From Candidatus Stoquefichus sp. (GTDB lineage Bacteria; Bacillota_I; Bacilli_A; Erysipelotrichales; Coprobacillaceae), in the NCBI GenBank assembly GCA_021768625.1, contig JAETUM010000022.1:1-44150 (forward strand): a stretch of 44,150 nt of DNA, given 5' to 3'. The translations under genes and the position numbers were made by a program. Below, in pieces: positions 25,580 through 34,030 of this stretch. The notes below the pieces were generated by a model. It was given only the letters and a program-made list of their open reading frames with translations. It did not search any database and had not been told where the DNA came from. How positions within the stretch are numbered: position 1 is the first letter of the stretch; every line of letters starts with the position of its first letter.

Positions 25580-25620
25580 AAAGCTCTTTTAACAGTTTCG
25601 CTTGTTAAAAGAGCTTTTTT
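25580..25620 (+). terminator. Strong terminator after the agr-associated genes
   Basis: AAAGCTCTTTTAACA (25580-25594) pairs perfectly with TGTTAAAAGAGCTTT (25603-25617) over an 8-nt loop, with T's continuing. Confidence 0.9.
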
Positions 25621-25697
25621 CATAAACAAAATAGTATGTATATGAAGATAGAATACTGTATAATTATTATTGATATTTAAGAAATGTGGTGGAATAT

Positions 25698-26198
25698 ATG
25701 AAAAATATTATTTTTATTGGTGGAACAATGGGAGTAGGTAAGACAACAGTATCACAAGTTTTAAAGCAAGAACTAAATCAAAGTGTTTTTCTTGATGGTG
25801 ATTGGTGTTGGGACATGAACCCATTTGTTGTTAATGAGGAAACAAAAACATTAGTGATGGATAATATTTGTTATATGTTAAATAATTTTATTCATTGTCA
25901 ACAATATCAAAATATTATTTTTTGTTGGGTTATGCATCAACAATCTATTATTGATGAAATTCTTTCTCGTTTAGATACAAAAGATTGCAATATTTATTGT
26001 ATTTCTTTAAGTTGTTCAGTTGAACAACTCACAAAACAAATAGAAAAAGATATACAAGAAGGAATTAGAGAAAAAGATGTGTTAAGAAGAAGTATAGAAA
26101 GATTAAAATTATATGATAACCTTAATACTATAAAAATCGACACAACTTCTTTATCTGTTTATGAAATAGCGGATAGAATAAAGGAAATCATATATTAA
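25698..26198 (+). CDS. P-loop kinase-like nucleotide-binding protein
   Basis: The 166-residue protein has Walker A GGTMGVGKTT (about 7-16), a nearby FLDGDWCWDMNPF segment typical of small kinases that bind a substrate by Asp, and an Arg-containing lid region (REKDVLRRSIERL, about 132-144). It resembles the AAA_33/zeta-like or shikimate-kinase-like group of unknown substrate. An in-frame GTG at 25686 lacks a ribosome site; GGTGGA is better placed for ATG at 25698. The gene stands alone after a strong terminator. Confidence 0.75.
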   Translation: MKNIIFIGGTMGVGKTTVSQVLKQELNQSVFLDGDWCWDMNPFVVNEETKTLVMDNICYMLNNFIHCQQYQNIIFCWVMHQQSIIDEILSRLDTKDCNIYCISLSCSVEQLTKQIEKDIQEGIREKDVLRRSIERLKLYDNLNTIKIDTTSLSVYEIADRIKEIIY

Positions 26199-26262
26199 TA
26201 TGAATTGACTTCAATAGCTATTTTACTTATAATAATGAAGTGACAAAAAGGCAGGGATAAAA

Positions 26263-26820
26263 ATGTTTACAAAAAAAGAAGTTTTTAGTATTCCCAATTT
26301 AATATGTTACTTTAGAATTTTATTAGTACCTATTTTTATCTATGTTTATTTTACGGCTGAAACTGGGGAAGGACATATGTTATCGGCTTTTATTCTGCTT
26401 CTTTCAAGTATTAGTGACTTTTTGGATGGTTACATTGCTCGAAAGTATAATATGGTAACAGAGTTAGGTAAGCTCATTGATCCAGTTGCAGATAAATTGA
26501 CTCAATTTGTAGTTGCGTGTGTACTTATGTATACATACCCAGCTTATTCGTTATTAGTTGCAATTATTGTTTTGAAAGATGGTATGTTATTATTTGTTGG
26601 TTGGTATATTTATAGAAAAAAAGCAAAACATTTGGCACAAGCTGAAATGCCTGGTAAAGTAGCTACTGCTGTTTTCTTTGTTGTATCTATTTTATTGATT
26701 GCATTTGATATACCACATACTTTTATTGCTTCTATAATGATTTATACAACAGTCATTTTGATGGTTTTAGCAATGATATATTATGGGCAAGGATTATATC
26801 ATTTATATAAAGAGGATTAA
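26263..26820 (+). CDS. pgsA: CDP-diacylglycerol-glycerol-3-phosphate phosphatidyltransferase
   Basis: The enzyme makes phosphatidylglycerol phosphate from CDP-diacylglycerol and glycerol 3-phosphate at the membrane. The CDP-alcohol phosphotransferase signature is complete: D-FL-DGYIAR then G-KLI-D-PVA-D (residues about 48-72). About five or six helices and a 185-residue length match PgsA. It ends at a terminator that starts at its stop codon. Confidence 0.95.
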   Translation: MFTKKEVFSIPNLICYFRILLVPIFIYVYFTAETGEGHMLSAFILLLSSISDFLDGYIARKYNMVTELGKLIDPVADKLTQFVVACVLMYTYPAYSLLVAIIVLKDGMLLFVGWYIYRKKAKHLAQAEMPGKVATAVFFVVSILLIAFDIPHTFIASIMIYTTVILMVLAMIYYGQGLYHLYKED

Positions 26821-26844
26821 ACAAGATTGAAGTCTTGTTTTTTT
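26820..26844 (+). terminator. Terminator of pgsA
   Basis: AACAAGA pairs with TCTTGTT over a 6-nt loop, followed by TTTTT; the left arm begins at the last base of the pgsA stop. Confidence 0.8.
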
Positions 26845-26876
26845 ATATGATTTTGAAAAGGAGGAGGGAAAAGTAT

Positions 26877-27266
26877 ATGTATAAAAGAGAGTTAAAGTGT
26901 AAATGTTATATGGAAGCATTAGAAAAAAGTATTGTTTCAGTTGAAATGGTTTTAAATAGATTAGTGCAAATTGATAGTAAAAAGGGTGTTTTTGATGATA
27001 GTGTTCTTATAAAAGATAAAACAAAAACAATTCTTGATTTAGAGTTATCATTAGCTGATTTATGCATTTTATTAAGAAAAATGTCAGAAAATTTATTTAT
27101 ACAGATTGATAAAGAATTAAGAAGAGATATGAACAGTATTATTCATTCTAATCGTTTTGAATATGATCAGGAGGTCATTGTGTATTCACAAAAAGGAAAA
27201 GAAGAGGTGGACTTAAATGGCTTATTAGCCTTTTGTCATCATATACTATCAACTGACAAAGTTTGA
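26877..27266 (+). CDS. Hypothetical soluble protein
   Basis: The 129-residue protein is helical, with no membrane segment and no motif I recognise. It begins MYKRELKCKCYMEALEKS and has a heptad-like middle (about 50-85). GGAGGAGGG lies 9-10 nt before ATG at 26877; an earlier in-frame ATG at 26835 lies in the pgsA terminator and is rejected. The next gene follows after 36 bp. Confidence 0.6.
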   Translation: MYKRELKCKCYMEALEKSIVSVEMVLNRLVQIDSKKGVFDDSVLIKDKTKTILDLELSLADLCILLRKMSENLFIQIDKELRRDMNSIIHSNRFEYDQEVIVYSQKGKEEVDLNGLLAFCHHILSTDKV

Positions 27267-27302
27267 ATATGAAATGTTTTATAATTATCTTGGGTGATAC
27301 TT

Positions 27303-27491
27303 ATGAACTTAAGAAGAAATGTGGGAATTATTATGATGATGTTAGGTGTTTTATTAACAATTAATCAAGCAGGAATTAATAATGAATTTTTAATACAAAT
27401 TAGGAAAACATTAGAAGTTTACTGGCCTCTTATATTAAGTTTTATAGGTATATATATGATTTCTTTTCCAAAGAAAAAGAATAAAAGGTAG
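27303..27491 (+). CDS. Small LiaI/LiaF-like two-helix membrane protein
   Basis: The 62-residue protein has two hydrophobic segments, NVGIIMMMLGVLLTIN (about 5-20) and WPLILSFIGIYMISF (about 40-55), in the pattern of the LiaI-LiaF-like/DUF5668 two-helix domain (RNxGxIxxxxG then YWPLIL). The full LiaF C-terminal domain is absent. An earlier in-frame GTG at 27294 exists; GGGTG is nearer to ATG at 27303. Function unknown; envelope-stress sensing is only a family-based hint. Confidence 0.6.
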   Translation: MNLRRNVGIIMMMLGVLLTINQAGINNEFLIQIRKTLEVYWPLILSFIGIYMISFPKKKNKR

Positions 27492-27531
27492 AACATTATT
27501 TATTTATAGTATAAAAAATAGGTGATAAAAC

Positions 27532-27560
27532 TTTATTTTTTGTTTATTATTTTGTATAAT
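27532..27560 (+). promoter_or_regulatory. Putative gpmI promoter
   Basis: TTTATT (27532-27537), 17-bp spacer, TATAAT (27555-27560). It overlaps an in-frame ATG at 27559, which therefore is not the start. Confidence 0.5.
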
Positions 27561-27585
27561 GAACGCATATGGAGGTATATGTATA

Positions 27586-29103
27586 ATGAAAAAAAGACCT
27601 GTGGTTTTATGTATTTTAGATGGTTATGGTTTAACTGACAGAATTGATGGAAATGCTGTTAAATTAGCAAATACACCAAATTTAGATGATTTAATGGCAA
27701 TGTATCCAACAACAACTTTAAAAGCATGTGGAAATGCTGTAGGATTACCTGAAGGACAAATGGGTAATAGTGAAGTTGGACACTTAAATATTGGTGCTGG
27801 TAGAATTGTTTATCAATCATTAACTTTAATTAATAAAGCTGTTGAGGATGGAACATTCTTTGAAAATGAATCATTCTTAAAAGCTATTCAACATGCTAAA
27901 GATAATAATTCAAAATTACATATTTGGGGATTATTATCAAATGGTGGAGTTCATTCATCAAATGAACATATCTATGCTTTATTAAAATTAGCAAAAGATC
28001 AAGGATTAGAAAAAGTTTATGTTCATGCATTCTTAGATGGTAGAGATGTTGCTCCTGACAGCGGTGCTGACTTTGTTCAAGAGTTACAAGATAAAATGAA
28101 TGAAATTGGAGTAGGTGAAATAGCAACTATTTCTGGTAGATATTATGCTATGGATAGAGATAAGAGAATGGATCGTATTGAATTAGCATATAATGCATTA
28201 ATTGCAAAAAGTGGAGAAACATATAGTGATCCTGTTCAATATGTTAAAGACTCATATGCAAAAGAAGTTTATGATGAATTTGTAATTCCAGGATACAATC
28301 CAGATACAAATGGTGGAGTGAGTGATAATGATGCTATTATTTTTGCTAACTTCAGACCAGATAGAGCAATCCAAATGTCAAATGTATTCACTGCTGATGT
28401 ATATGATAACTTTAAACCGGCTGATAAACCAAAGAATATTTATTTTGTATGCATGATGAGATATGCTGATACAGTTAATGGAGATATTGCTTTCCATTCA
28501 ATGAACTTAGACAATACTTTAGGAGATTATTTATCTGCTCAAGGATTAAAACAATTAAGAATTGCTGAAACTGAAAAATATGCTCATGTAACATTCTTTA
28601 TGGATGGTGGAGTTGATAAAGAAATTGAAGGAGCTACACGTGTATTAATTAATTCACCTAAAGTAGCAACTTATGATTTACAACCAGAAATGAGTGCATA
28701 TGAAGTCAAAGATGCTCTTATAGCTGAATTAGATAAAGACTTATATGATGTTGTTATTGTGAATTTTGCAAACTGTGATATGGTTGGGCATACAGGAATT
28801 ATTCCAGCAGCTATTAAAGCAGTTAGTGTTGTTGATGAGTGCGTGGGAGAAGTTTACCAAAAAGTTCTTGAATTAGGTGGAACAATGTTAATTACTGCTG
28901 ACCATGGTAATAGTGAAAGATTATTAGATGAAGATAATAATCCATTTACAGCACATACAACAAATCCAGTACCTTTAATTCTAACAAATACTCATTTAGA
29001 ATTAAAAGAAGGTGGAAAGCTTGGAGATTTAGCTCCAACAATTCTTCAATTATTAGGATTACCAATTCCTGAAGAAATGACTGGTGAAAGCTTATTGGGA
29101 TAA
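27586..29103 (+). CDS. gpmI: 2,3-bisphosphoglycerate-independent phosphoglycerate mutase
   Basis: The Mn-dependent glycolytic enzyme interconverts 3- and 2-phosphoglycerate. The catalytic serine is S62 in GNSEVGHLNIGAGR; LDGYG (about 11-15) and the metal-binding ADHGNSE (about 438-444) and AHT (about 457) motifs are present. The 505-residue length is typical. GGAGG (27572-27576) is 9 nt before ATG at 27586. Codons near the start favour AT-rich, highly expressed forms. It has its own promoter and terminator. Confidence 0.97.
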   Translation: MKKRPVVLCILDGYGLTDRIDGNAVKLANTPNLDDLMAMYPTTTLKACGNAVGLPEGQMGNSEVGHLNIGAGRIVYQSLTLINKAVEDGTFFENESFLKAIQHAKDNNSKLHIWGLLSNGGVHSSNEHIYALLKLAKDQGLEKVYVHAFLDGRDVAPDSGADFVQELQDKMNEIGVGEIATISGRYYAMDRDKRMDRIELAYNALIAKSGETYSDPVQYVKDSYAKEVYDEFVIPGYNPDTNGGVSDNDAIIFANFRPDRAIQMSNVFTADVYDNFKPADKPKNIYFVCMMRYADTVNGDIAFHSMNLDNTLGDYLSAQGLKQLRIAETEKYAHVTFFMDGGVDKEIEGATRVLINSPKVATYDLQPEMSAYEVKDALIAELDKDLYDVVIVNFANCDMVGHTGIIPAAIKAVSVVDECVGEVYQKVLELGGTMLITADHGNSERLLDEDNNPFTAHTTNPVPLILTNTHLELKEGGKLGDLAPTILQLLGLPIPEEMTGESLLG

Positions 29104-29132
29104 GGGGAAAACTCTTATCCTTTTCTTTTTTT
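29098..29132 (+). terminator. Terminator of gpmI
   Basis: GGATAAG (29098-29104) pairs with CTTATCC (29114-29120), followed by TTTTC and a long T run. The stop codon lies in the left arm. Confidence 0.85.
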
Positions 29133-29169
29133 AATGTTTATGATATATTTAAACAAGTGGAGTGAGAAG

Positions 29170-29679
29170 ATGAAAAAAATATTTCTTTTTTTATTATTAT
29201 TGTTTGTTTTGCTAGGATGTCAAAGTCAACCAAATGAAAAACTAAAAATAAAAGGTATTCAAAGTATTCAATATGAAGAGTTAATACAGAATTTAAATAA
29301 GAATGTTACATTTATGATATATATTGGAAGACCTGATTGTGGAGATTGCCAACAATTCTATCCCGTTTTAGAAGAATATATACAATCTCATCCAAATACA
29401 GGCATATTTTATTTGAATATTAAAGCCTTTAGAGACCAAGCTAAGAAAGAGAATGCTACAAAGGAAGAAAAGGATTTTTATGAAAATCTTTATCAAGAGC
29501 TTCATTTTGATTGGACTCCAACTATACATATTATTTCTAATGGTCGATTTATAAAAACGTATCAATATTTAGATGAGGATTATTTTCAAATAAAAGATAG
29601 AAATGAACAAAAACAAAAAAGACAGGAATTTTTAGATGAATTTCAAAAATTTATGGATGATTATTTTAAGGAGGATTAG
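29170..29679 (+). CDS. Thioredoxin-fold lipoprotein
   Basis: The 169-residue protein has a lipoprotein signal ending in LFVLLGC (lipobox, Cys17), so it is anchored outside the membrane. A thioredoxin-like domain follows with CGDC in RPDCGDCQQFYPVLEEY (about 69-72) and a cis-Pro-like FDWTPTIHII (about 118). This suggests a disulfide reductase or oxidase of the envelope; bacteriocin-transport accessory proteins have a similar plan. GTGGAG precedes ATG at 29170. It is 3 nt from the next gene. Confidence 0.8.
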   Translation: MKKIFLFLLLLFVLLGCQSQPNEKLKIKGIQSIQYEELIQNLNKNVTFMIYIGRPDCGDCQQFYPVLEEYIQSHPNTGIFYLNIKAFRDQAKKENATKEEKDFYENLYQELHFDWTPTIHIISNGRFIKTYQYLDEDYFQIKDRNEQKQKRQEFLDEFQKFMDDYFKED

Positions 29680-29682
29680 TGT

Positions 29683-30498
29683 ATGAAACAATGTCCAAGA
29701 TGTGGCTATAAAATAACAGATGAGGATAAGTATTGCCCTCATTGTGGATTGGATTTACAAAGACAATATAAACCATTAAAAAAGAAAACAACTAAAGCAA
29801 CAAACTACTTGTTATATGCACTTATTCTTTTTTCATTTATTAGTGTTCCTTTATTATATTCACAATTTTTAAATAATTTTAGTCAAAATATACCACTAAC
29901 TCAACAAATACAAAATAGTACACTATTGCCTGACATTATTGAGGCAGAACCAACAGCACTTTTCCAATCATTTGATACATTGGCTGATTATAAAAAAGAA
30001 TATTCAAATGTTTCTTCTTTTGTTACAAATATTGAAAACTTTGAAAAAACATTATCTCAAAAAGGAGAATATACATTTGAAAAAGAATACAGCATTCAGG
30101 TATTAAATAATTATAATGTGTTATATAGACTTGTATATACAACAATGATATCTGACCAATATGAAATTAAGATTATTAAGGAATATGATAGAGCTCATAG
30201 TTATAATCGTGAAATAACATCATTAAGAAAAATAAAAGCAGAGACATTTGAAGATCTTTTATTAAATGATGAAGAAAAAGAAATGATTAATCATTTTATT
30301 AATGATCGAACAACGATAGATCAACTTATTCAAACATATTCTTTAAGAAAAGATGAGTTTAATGCTAAAAAAGAAAAGCTTGGACATTATGGATTAGGAA
30401 CTTATCAAGATAATGCCTCATTTGTTGTTTATAGATATGGAGAAACTTATCAATCTGAATTAAAATATCAAATAGAATCAAAAGATTATATGGGCTAA
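29683..30498 (+). CDS. Zinc ribbon membrane protein
   Basis: The 271-residue protein starts with a double-CxxC zinc ribbon (CPRCGYKI, 4-7; CPHCGLDL, about 19-22), a Lys-rich linker, one membrane helix (about 44-64) and a long outer domain with coiled-coil-like and Tyr-rich segments. The outer domain is not recognised. The zinc ribbon would be cytoplasmic. AAGGAGG precedes the start and the gene follows the thioredoxin lipoprotein after 3 nt, so the pair probably forms an operon. A similar ribbon-plus-helix plan is used by the gene at 40677. Confidence 0.75.
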   Translation: MKQCPRCGYKITDEDKYCPHCGLDLQRQYKPLKKKTTKATNYLLYALILFSFISVPLLYSQFLNNFSQNIPLTQQIQNSTLLPDIIEAEPTALFQSFDTLADYKKEYSNVSSFVTNIENFEKTLSQKGEYTFEKEYSIQVLNNYNVLYRLVYTTMISDQYEIKIIKEYDRAHSYNREITSLRKIKAETFEDLLLNDEEKEMINHFINDRTTIDQLIQTYSLRKDEFNAKKEKLGHYGLGTYQDNASFVVYRYGETYQSELKYQIESKDYMG

Positions 30499-30519
30499 GA
30501 GAGATATTCTCTCTTTTTC
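30497..30519 (+). terminator. Terminator after the zinc ribbon membrane protein
   Basis: AGAGAGA (30498-30504) pairs with TCTCTCT (30508-30514), then TTTTCTTT. Confidence 0.8.
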
Positions 30520-30566
30520 TTTGCATTTAAGATAATATTAGATATAATAATGAAAATGGAGGAAAG

Positions 30567-31370
30567 ATGATGAAAGTATTATTTAGCGACTTTGATGGAA
30601 CTTTGGTAGAGGGTAATAAAGAACTATCACAAAAAAATAAAGAAATGATGAAGAGATTACAAGATGAAGGACACTTGATGGTCATCTGTACAGGTAGAAA
30701 TATTAAAGAGTTTCAAAAAGATCAACAAGTCTTTCATTTTCCATTTGATTATCTTGTTTTAAATAATGGTGGACATATTGTTGATAAAAACTATCAAACT
30801 TTATATGAAAAGGTGATAGATCAACAAGTAGGGATAGATATTTTAGATCATTCAACGTCTTATCCTCATATGTGGTCATATTTTTGTGATGGAAAAGAAA
30901 CATATGCATATAAAGATGGCATAACATATGATCATAGTATTGGTGATGTTCCAATAGATAAAGATTTTATTTCTTTATATCATCATGCCCACCATTTTCA
31001 AATTCTTTGCTTTAACCAAGATGATGCGGGTATGCAAGATACAAAGGTATGTTATAATTATGTACAAGAACATTATCAAAATGAAGTAGAGGCTTATTTT
31101 AACTTGCATTATGTTGATGTTGTTCCTTATGGATGTTCTAAAGGAACAGGGGTTCATCAGTTATTAAAACTACTTAAACAAGATATTGAAGAAGTTTATG
31201 CCATTGGAGATTCGTACAATGATTTATCTATGATTCAAGAAGCAACCCACGGATATACATTCCATCATGCTCATGAAGATATTCGACAAGCAACAAAGCG
31301 ACATGTTCATTTTGTATATGAAGTTATAGAAGATATGTTAGGAGGACAACAAGATGAGTTGGCAAGATAA
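30567..31370 (+). CDS. Cof-type HAD-superfamily hydrolase
   Basis: The 267-residue phosphatase has HAD motif I DFDGTLVEG (about 8-16), motif II CTGRN, and motif III/IV GDSYNDLSMI (about 212-221), with the IIB-type cap between. Substrate unknown; Cof-type enzymes act on sugar phosphates and flavin mononucleotide. Tandem ATGs (30567, 30570) follow GGAGGAAAG. It overlaps the aminotransferase gene by 17 nt, so the two are translationally coupled and may serve one pathway. Confidence 0.9.
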   Translation: MMKVLFSDFDGTLVEGNKELSQKNKEMMKRLQDEGHLMVICTGRNIKEFQKDQQVFHFPFDYLVLNNGGHIVDKNYQTLYEKVIDQQVGIDILDHSTSYPHMWSYFCDGKETYAYKDGITYDHSIGDVPIDKDFISLYHHAHHFQILCFNQDDAGMQDTKVCYNYVQEHYQNEVEAYFNLHYVDVVPYGCSKGTGVHQLLKLLKQDIEEVYAIGDSYNDLSMIQEATHGYTFHHAHEDIRQATKRHVHFVYEVIEDMLGGQQDELAR

Positions 31371-32412
31371 ATTGAGAAAGGTAGAACCTTATGTAGCAGG
31401 AGAACAACCTAAAATTAAAAATTTAATTAAATTAAATACAAACGAAAACCCTTATAGCCCAGGTATAAAGGTAGAAGAAGCTATTCAACATTTTCAATCA
31501 TCAAAATTATCATTATATCCTAATCCAGATGCTGATGATTTAAAACATGCTATTGCAAGTTATCATCATTTGAAAGATAATCAAGTTTTTATAGGAAATG
31601 GTTCTGATGAAGTTTTAGCTTTAACTTTTCTAACATGCTTTAATGGACAAGAACCTATATTATTTCCTGATATCACATATTCATTTTATCCTGTTTATTG
31701 TGACTTGTTTGGAATATCTTTTCAAAGTCAACCATTAGATGAAGACTTTTGTATTGTTAAGGAAGACTATTATAAACCTAATTCAGGTATTATTTTTCCA
31801 AATCCTAATGCGCCTACAGGATGCCTAGTTTCATTAGAATTTATTGAAGATATTTTAAAACATAATCCAGAAAGTGTTGTTGTTATTGATGAGGCATATA
31901 TTGATTTTGGAGGTCAAAGTGCAGTTTCTTTATTAAAGGATTATCCACAATTATTAATTATTCAAACATTTTCTAAATTCAGATCACTAGCTGGAATTAG
32001 ATTAGGGGTTGCACTAGGGAATGAAGAATTGATTTCTAAGCTTTATGACGTTAAGAATTCTTTTAATTCTTATCCTATAGATAGTCTAGCCCAAGTAATA
32101 GGAAAAGCAAGTATGGATGATAGTGATTATATCAAAGAGAATGCTCAAAAAATTATAAAAACAAGAGAATGGGTAAAAAGAGAATTAAAGGCATTAGACT
32201 TTGAAATGCCAGATTCTTATGCAAACTTTGTGTTTGCTAAACACCCACGATATGATGGAGAGAAACTCTTTCAAGAGTTAAGGAATAGAGGAGTATTAGT
32301 ACGTCATTTTGATAAGCCAAGAATTTCTCAATATTTGAGAATTACAATTGGAACTCAGAGTCAAATGGAAAAGCTCATAGAGGAAATAAAACTTATATTA
32401 AAGGGATCTTAG
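31354..32412 (+). CDS. hisC: Histidinol-phosphate aminotransferase-like protein
   Basis: The class I/II PLP-dependent aminotransferase has LNTNENPYSP near its start, NPNAPTG (about 149-155), VVIDEAYIDF (about 175) and the PLP-binding lysine in TFSKFRSLAGIRLG (about 208). The 352-residue length and these motifs fit HisC. No other histidine genes are in the window, so it may use aromatic amino acids or be part of a scattered pathway. Its start lies 17 nt inside the HAD phosphatase gene. Confidence 0.9.
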   Translation: MSWQDKLRKVEPYVAGEQPKIKNLIKLNTNENPYSPGIKVEEAIQHFQSSKLSLYPNPDADDLKHAIASYHHLKDNQVFIGNGSDEVLALTFLTCFNGQEPILFPDITYSFYPVYCDLFGISFQSQPLDEDFCIVKEDYYKPNSGIIFPNPNAPTGCLVSLEFIEDILKHNPESVVVIDEAYIDFGGQSAVSLLKDYPQLLIIQTFSKFRSLAGIRLGVALGNEELISKLYDVKNSFNSYPIDSLAQVIGKASMDDSDYIKENAQKIIKTREWVKRELKALDFEMPDSYANFVFAKHPRYDGEKLFQELRNRGVLVRHFDKPRISQYLRITIGTQSQMEKLIEEIKLILKGS

Positions 32413-32424
32413 AATCCTTTTTTT
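32400..32424 (+). terminator. Terminator of hisC
   Basis: AAAGGGAT pairs with AATCCTTT (imperfect), followed by seven T's, at the hisC stop. Confidence 0.7.
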
Positions 32425-32466
32425 AATTCTTTTACTTATAGTTATGAAGATTTTTATTTATTAGAA

Positions 32467-32492
32467 AAGGACAAGTACAATGACTTGTCCTT
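32467..32492. terminator. Terminator palindrome, esterase 3' end
   Basis: AAGGACAAGT (32467-32476) and ACTTGTCCTT (32483-32492) form a perfect 10-bp stem between two convergent genes. It can serve the esterase gene and back up the hisC terminator. Confidence 0.75.
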
Positions 32493-32497
32493 AAAAG

Positions 32498-33253
32498 TTA
32501 TGATCTCCATAAAAAATCCATATATGCTTGATTTTCCTTTTCCCAAGATGCTTCATTATGTTTACCATTTGTAATATTAATACAACAAGCAGCATCCCTT
32601 TTTACAAACTCAGAGTAAAAATAAGATAGTAAGTTTTGAACACTCTCTAAATGTTTATATCCACGAGTTTCTTTTTTTCCATGACTCAAGTAAACTCTTG
32701 TATCAGGACTTATATCTGCACCAGCAAGTTCATCTTTTAATTGATATTGACAAATAGACAATGCAGAAGATAAACAAGCTGCTTTAGAGAAATATTGATT
32801 GTATTGAATGACTGTGTATAAAGCCATCAAACCACCCATTGAGCTACCACCTATACCTGTGCATTCTCTAAAAGGAATAGTACGATAATGCTTATCAATG
32901 TATGGCTTTAACTCATCAACAACCCAGTCCATCAATTGTTTTCCTTTGCCATTAATATCCCCTAAGTAGGAACCTTTTAATGTATAAGGGCAAAACTCAT
33001 TCAATCTTTCTCTACCTTCATAGTTACATTCTATACCAACAATAATAAAGTCTTTATCATAATGATCTAAAAACTCTTTAAGGCCCCATGATTTATCATA
33101 GGTTGCATCTTCATCAAAAAATAAATTATGTCCATCATACATATACATGACAGGATATCTCTCATGACTATCATAATAATGATTAGGTAAATATAAATGA
33201 ATAGTTCTTTCTAATTGAAAAGGTGTTATACAAATATTAAATTTTTCTACCAT
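32498..33253 (-). CDS. Alpha/beta hydrolase, esterase D-like family
   Basis: The 251-residue protein has a nucleophile elbow GGSSMGG with Ser138, MYMYDGHNLFFDE (about 36-49), and a late histidine in ITNGKHNEASWE (about 230) matching the esterase family related to Esterase D/enterochelin esterase. AAGGAGG lies 8 nt before ATG on the minus strand. The likely substrate is an ester of a small acyl or siderophore-like compound. No signal peptide is seen, so it is cytoplasmic. Its promoter has a MerR-type architecture. Confidence 0.85.
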   Translation of the reverse strand: MVEKFNICITPFQLERTIHLYLPNHYYDSHERYPVMYMYDGHNLFFDEDATYDKSWGLKEFLDHYDKDFIIVGIECNYEGRERLNEFCPYTLKGSYLGDINGKGKQLMDWVVDELKPYIDKHYRTIPFRECTGIGGSSMGGLMALYTVIQYNQYFSKAACLSSALSICQYQLKDELAGADISPDTRVYLSHGKKETRGYKHLESVQNLLSYFYSEFVKRDAACCINITNGKHNEASWEKENQAYMDFLWRS

Positions 33254-33275
33254 TATAGTAACCTCCTTAATCTAT

Positions 33276-33306
33276 ATAGTACACCTTAGAGTATACCTTA
33301 AGTCAA
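33276..33306 (-). promoter_or_regulatory. MerR-type promoter with 19-bp spacer and dyad
   Basis: On the minus strand TTGACT (33306-33301) and TACTAT (33281-33276) are separated by exactly 19 bp. The spacer region contains the dyad CTTA-GA-GTATAC-CT-TAAG (plus-strand reading). Overlong spacers with a central dyad are typical of promoters activated by MerR-family regulators, which twist the DNA. No MerR gene lies in this window. Confidence 0.7.
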
Positions 33307-33352
33307 GCCTTTCTAAAAATAGAGTATTTTCTTTTGGTAAATATGAGATATA

Positions 33353-33361
33353 TGGTATAAT
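33353..33361 (+). promoter_or_regulatory. Extended -10 promoter of the ppaX-like/trxB operon
   Basis: TGG-TATAAT (33353-33361) precedes the HAD gene by 21 bp. Confidence 0.55.
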
Positions 33362-33382
33362 GCTTACGATGGGAGGAAAAAT

Positions 33383-34030
33383 ATGAATAAAGATTTTGTA
33401 GTTATTTTTGATTTAGATGGCACATTATTGAATACAGACTTATTAATACATAAGTCCTTTGAACATGTTTTTCAAATATATAAACCAGATTATCAATTAA
33501 CAGAAGAAGAACATCTTTCCTTCTTGGGACCATCTTTAAGAGAATCATTTCAAAGATATTTTCCTCATGAAATGACAGATGAGCTTGTTGCATGTTATAG
33601 AGAACATAATCATACACATCATGAAGATTATGTGACTATTTATCCAACTGTTAAAGAAACGTTAAAGATATTAAAAGATAAAGGTTATTCATTAGCGGTT
33701 GTTACAACAAAATACAAAGAGGCTGCTTTGATTGGATTAGATCTTTTTGATTTAACAAAATACTTTGATGTTATTATTGGTGGAGAAGAAGTTGTTCATT
33801 CAAAACCGCATCCTGAAGGATTGTTAAAGGTTATGGAAAAGACAAAGTGTTCTCAAGGTGTGATGATAGGAGATAATGTAACAGATATTCTTTCTGGAAA
33901 GAATGCAGGAATTTATACGATAGGTGTGAAATGGAGTCCAAAGGGTCAAGAAGATATAGAAAAACTAGAGCCAGATTTGATGATTGATCAGATGGATGAA
34001 ATAATACAATTTATAGAAAGGGTGAATTAA
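33383..34030 (+). CDS. HAD-superfamily phosphatase, PpaX/Gph-like
   Basis: The 215-residue protein has HAD motif I FDLDGTLLNTD (about 10-19), motif II VVTTK (about 110), motif III lysine in HSKPHPEG and motif IV MIGDNVTDILSGKNAG (about 172-187). PpaX hydrolyses pyrophosphate in Bacillus; the related Gph acts on phosphoglycolate, and the sequence alone does not separate them. GGGAGGAAAA precedes ATG. The stop is adjacent to the trxB start, so the two are coupled. Confidence 0.85.
   Translation: MNKDFVVIFDLDGTLLNTDLLIHKSFEHVFQIYKPDYQLTEEEHLSFLGPSLRESFQRYFPHEMTDELVACYREHNHTHHEDYVTIYPTVKETLKILKDKGYSLAVVTTKYKEAALIGLDLFDLTKYFDVIIGGEEVVHSKPHPEGLLKVMEKTKCSQGVMIGDNVTDILSGKNAGIYTIGVKWSPKGQEDIEKLEPDLMIDQMDEIIQFIERVN

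Noticed and set aside
27559-27585. Earlier ATG in frame with gpmI
   Set aside because: It overlaps the TATAAT at 27555-27560 and lies upstream of the GGAGG ribosome site; ATG 27586 matches the family start.
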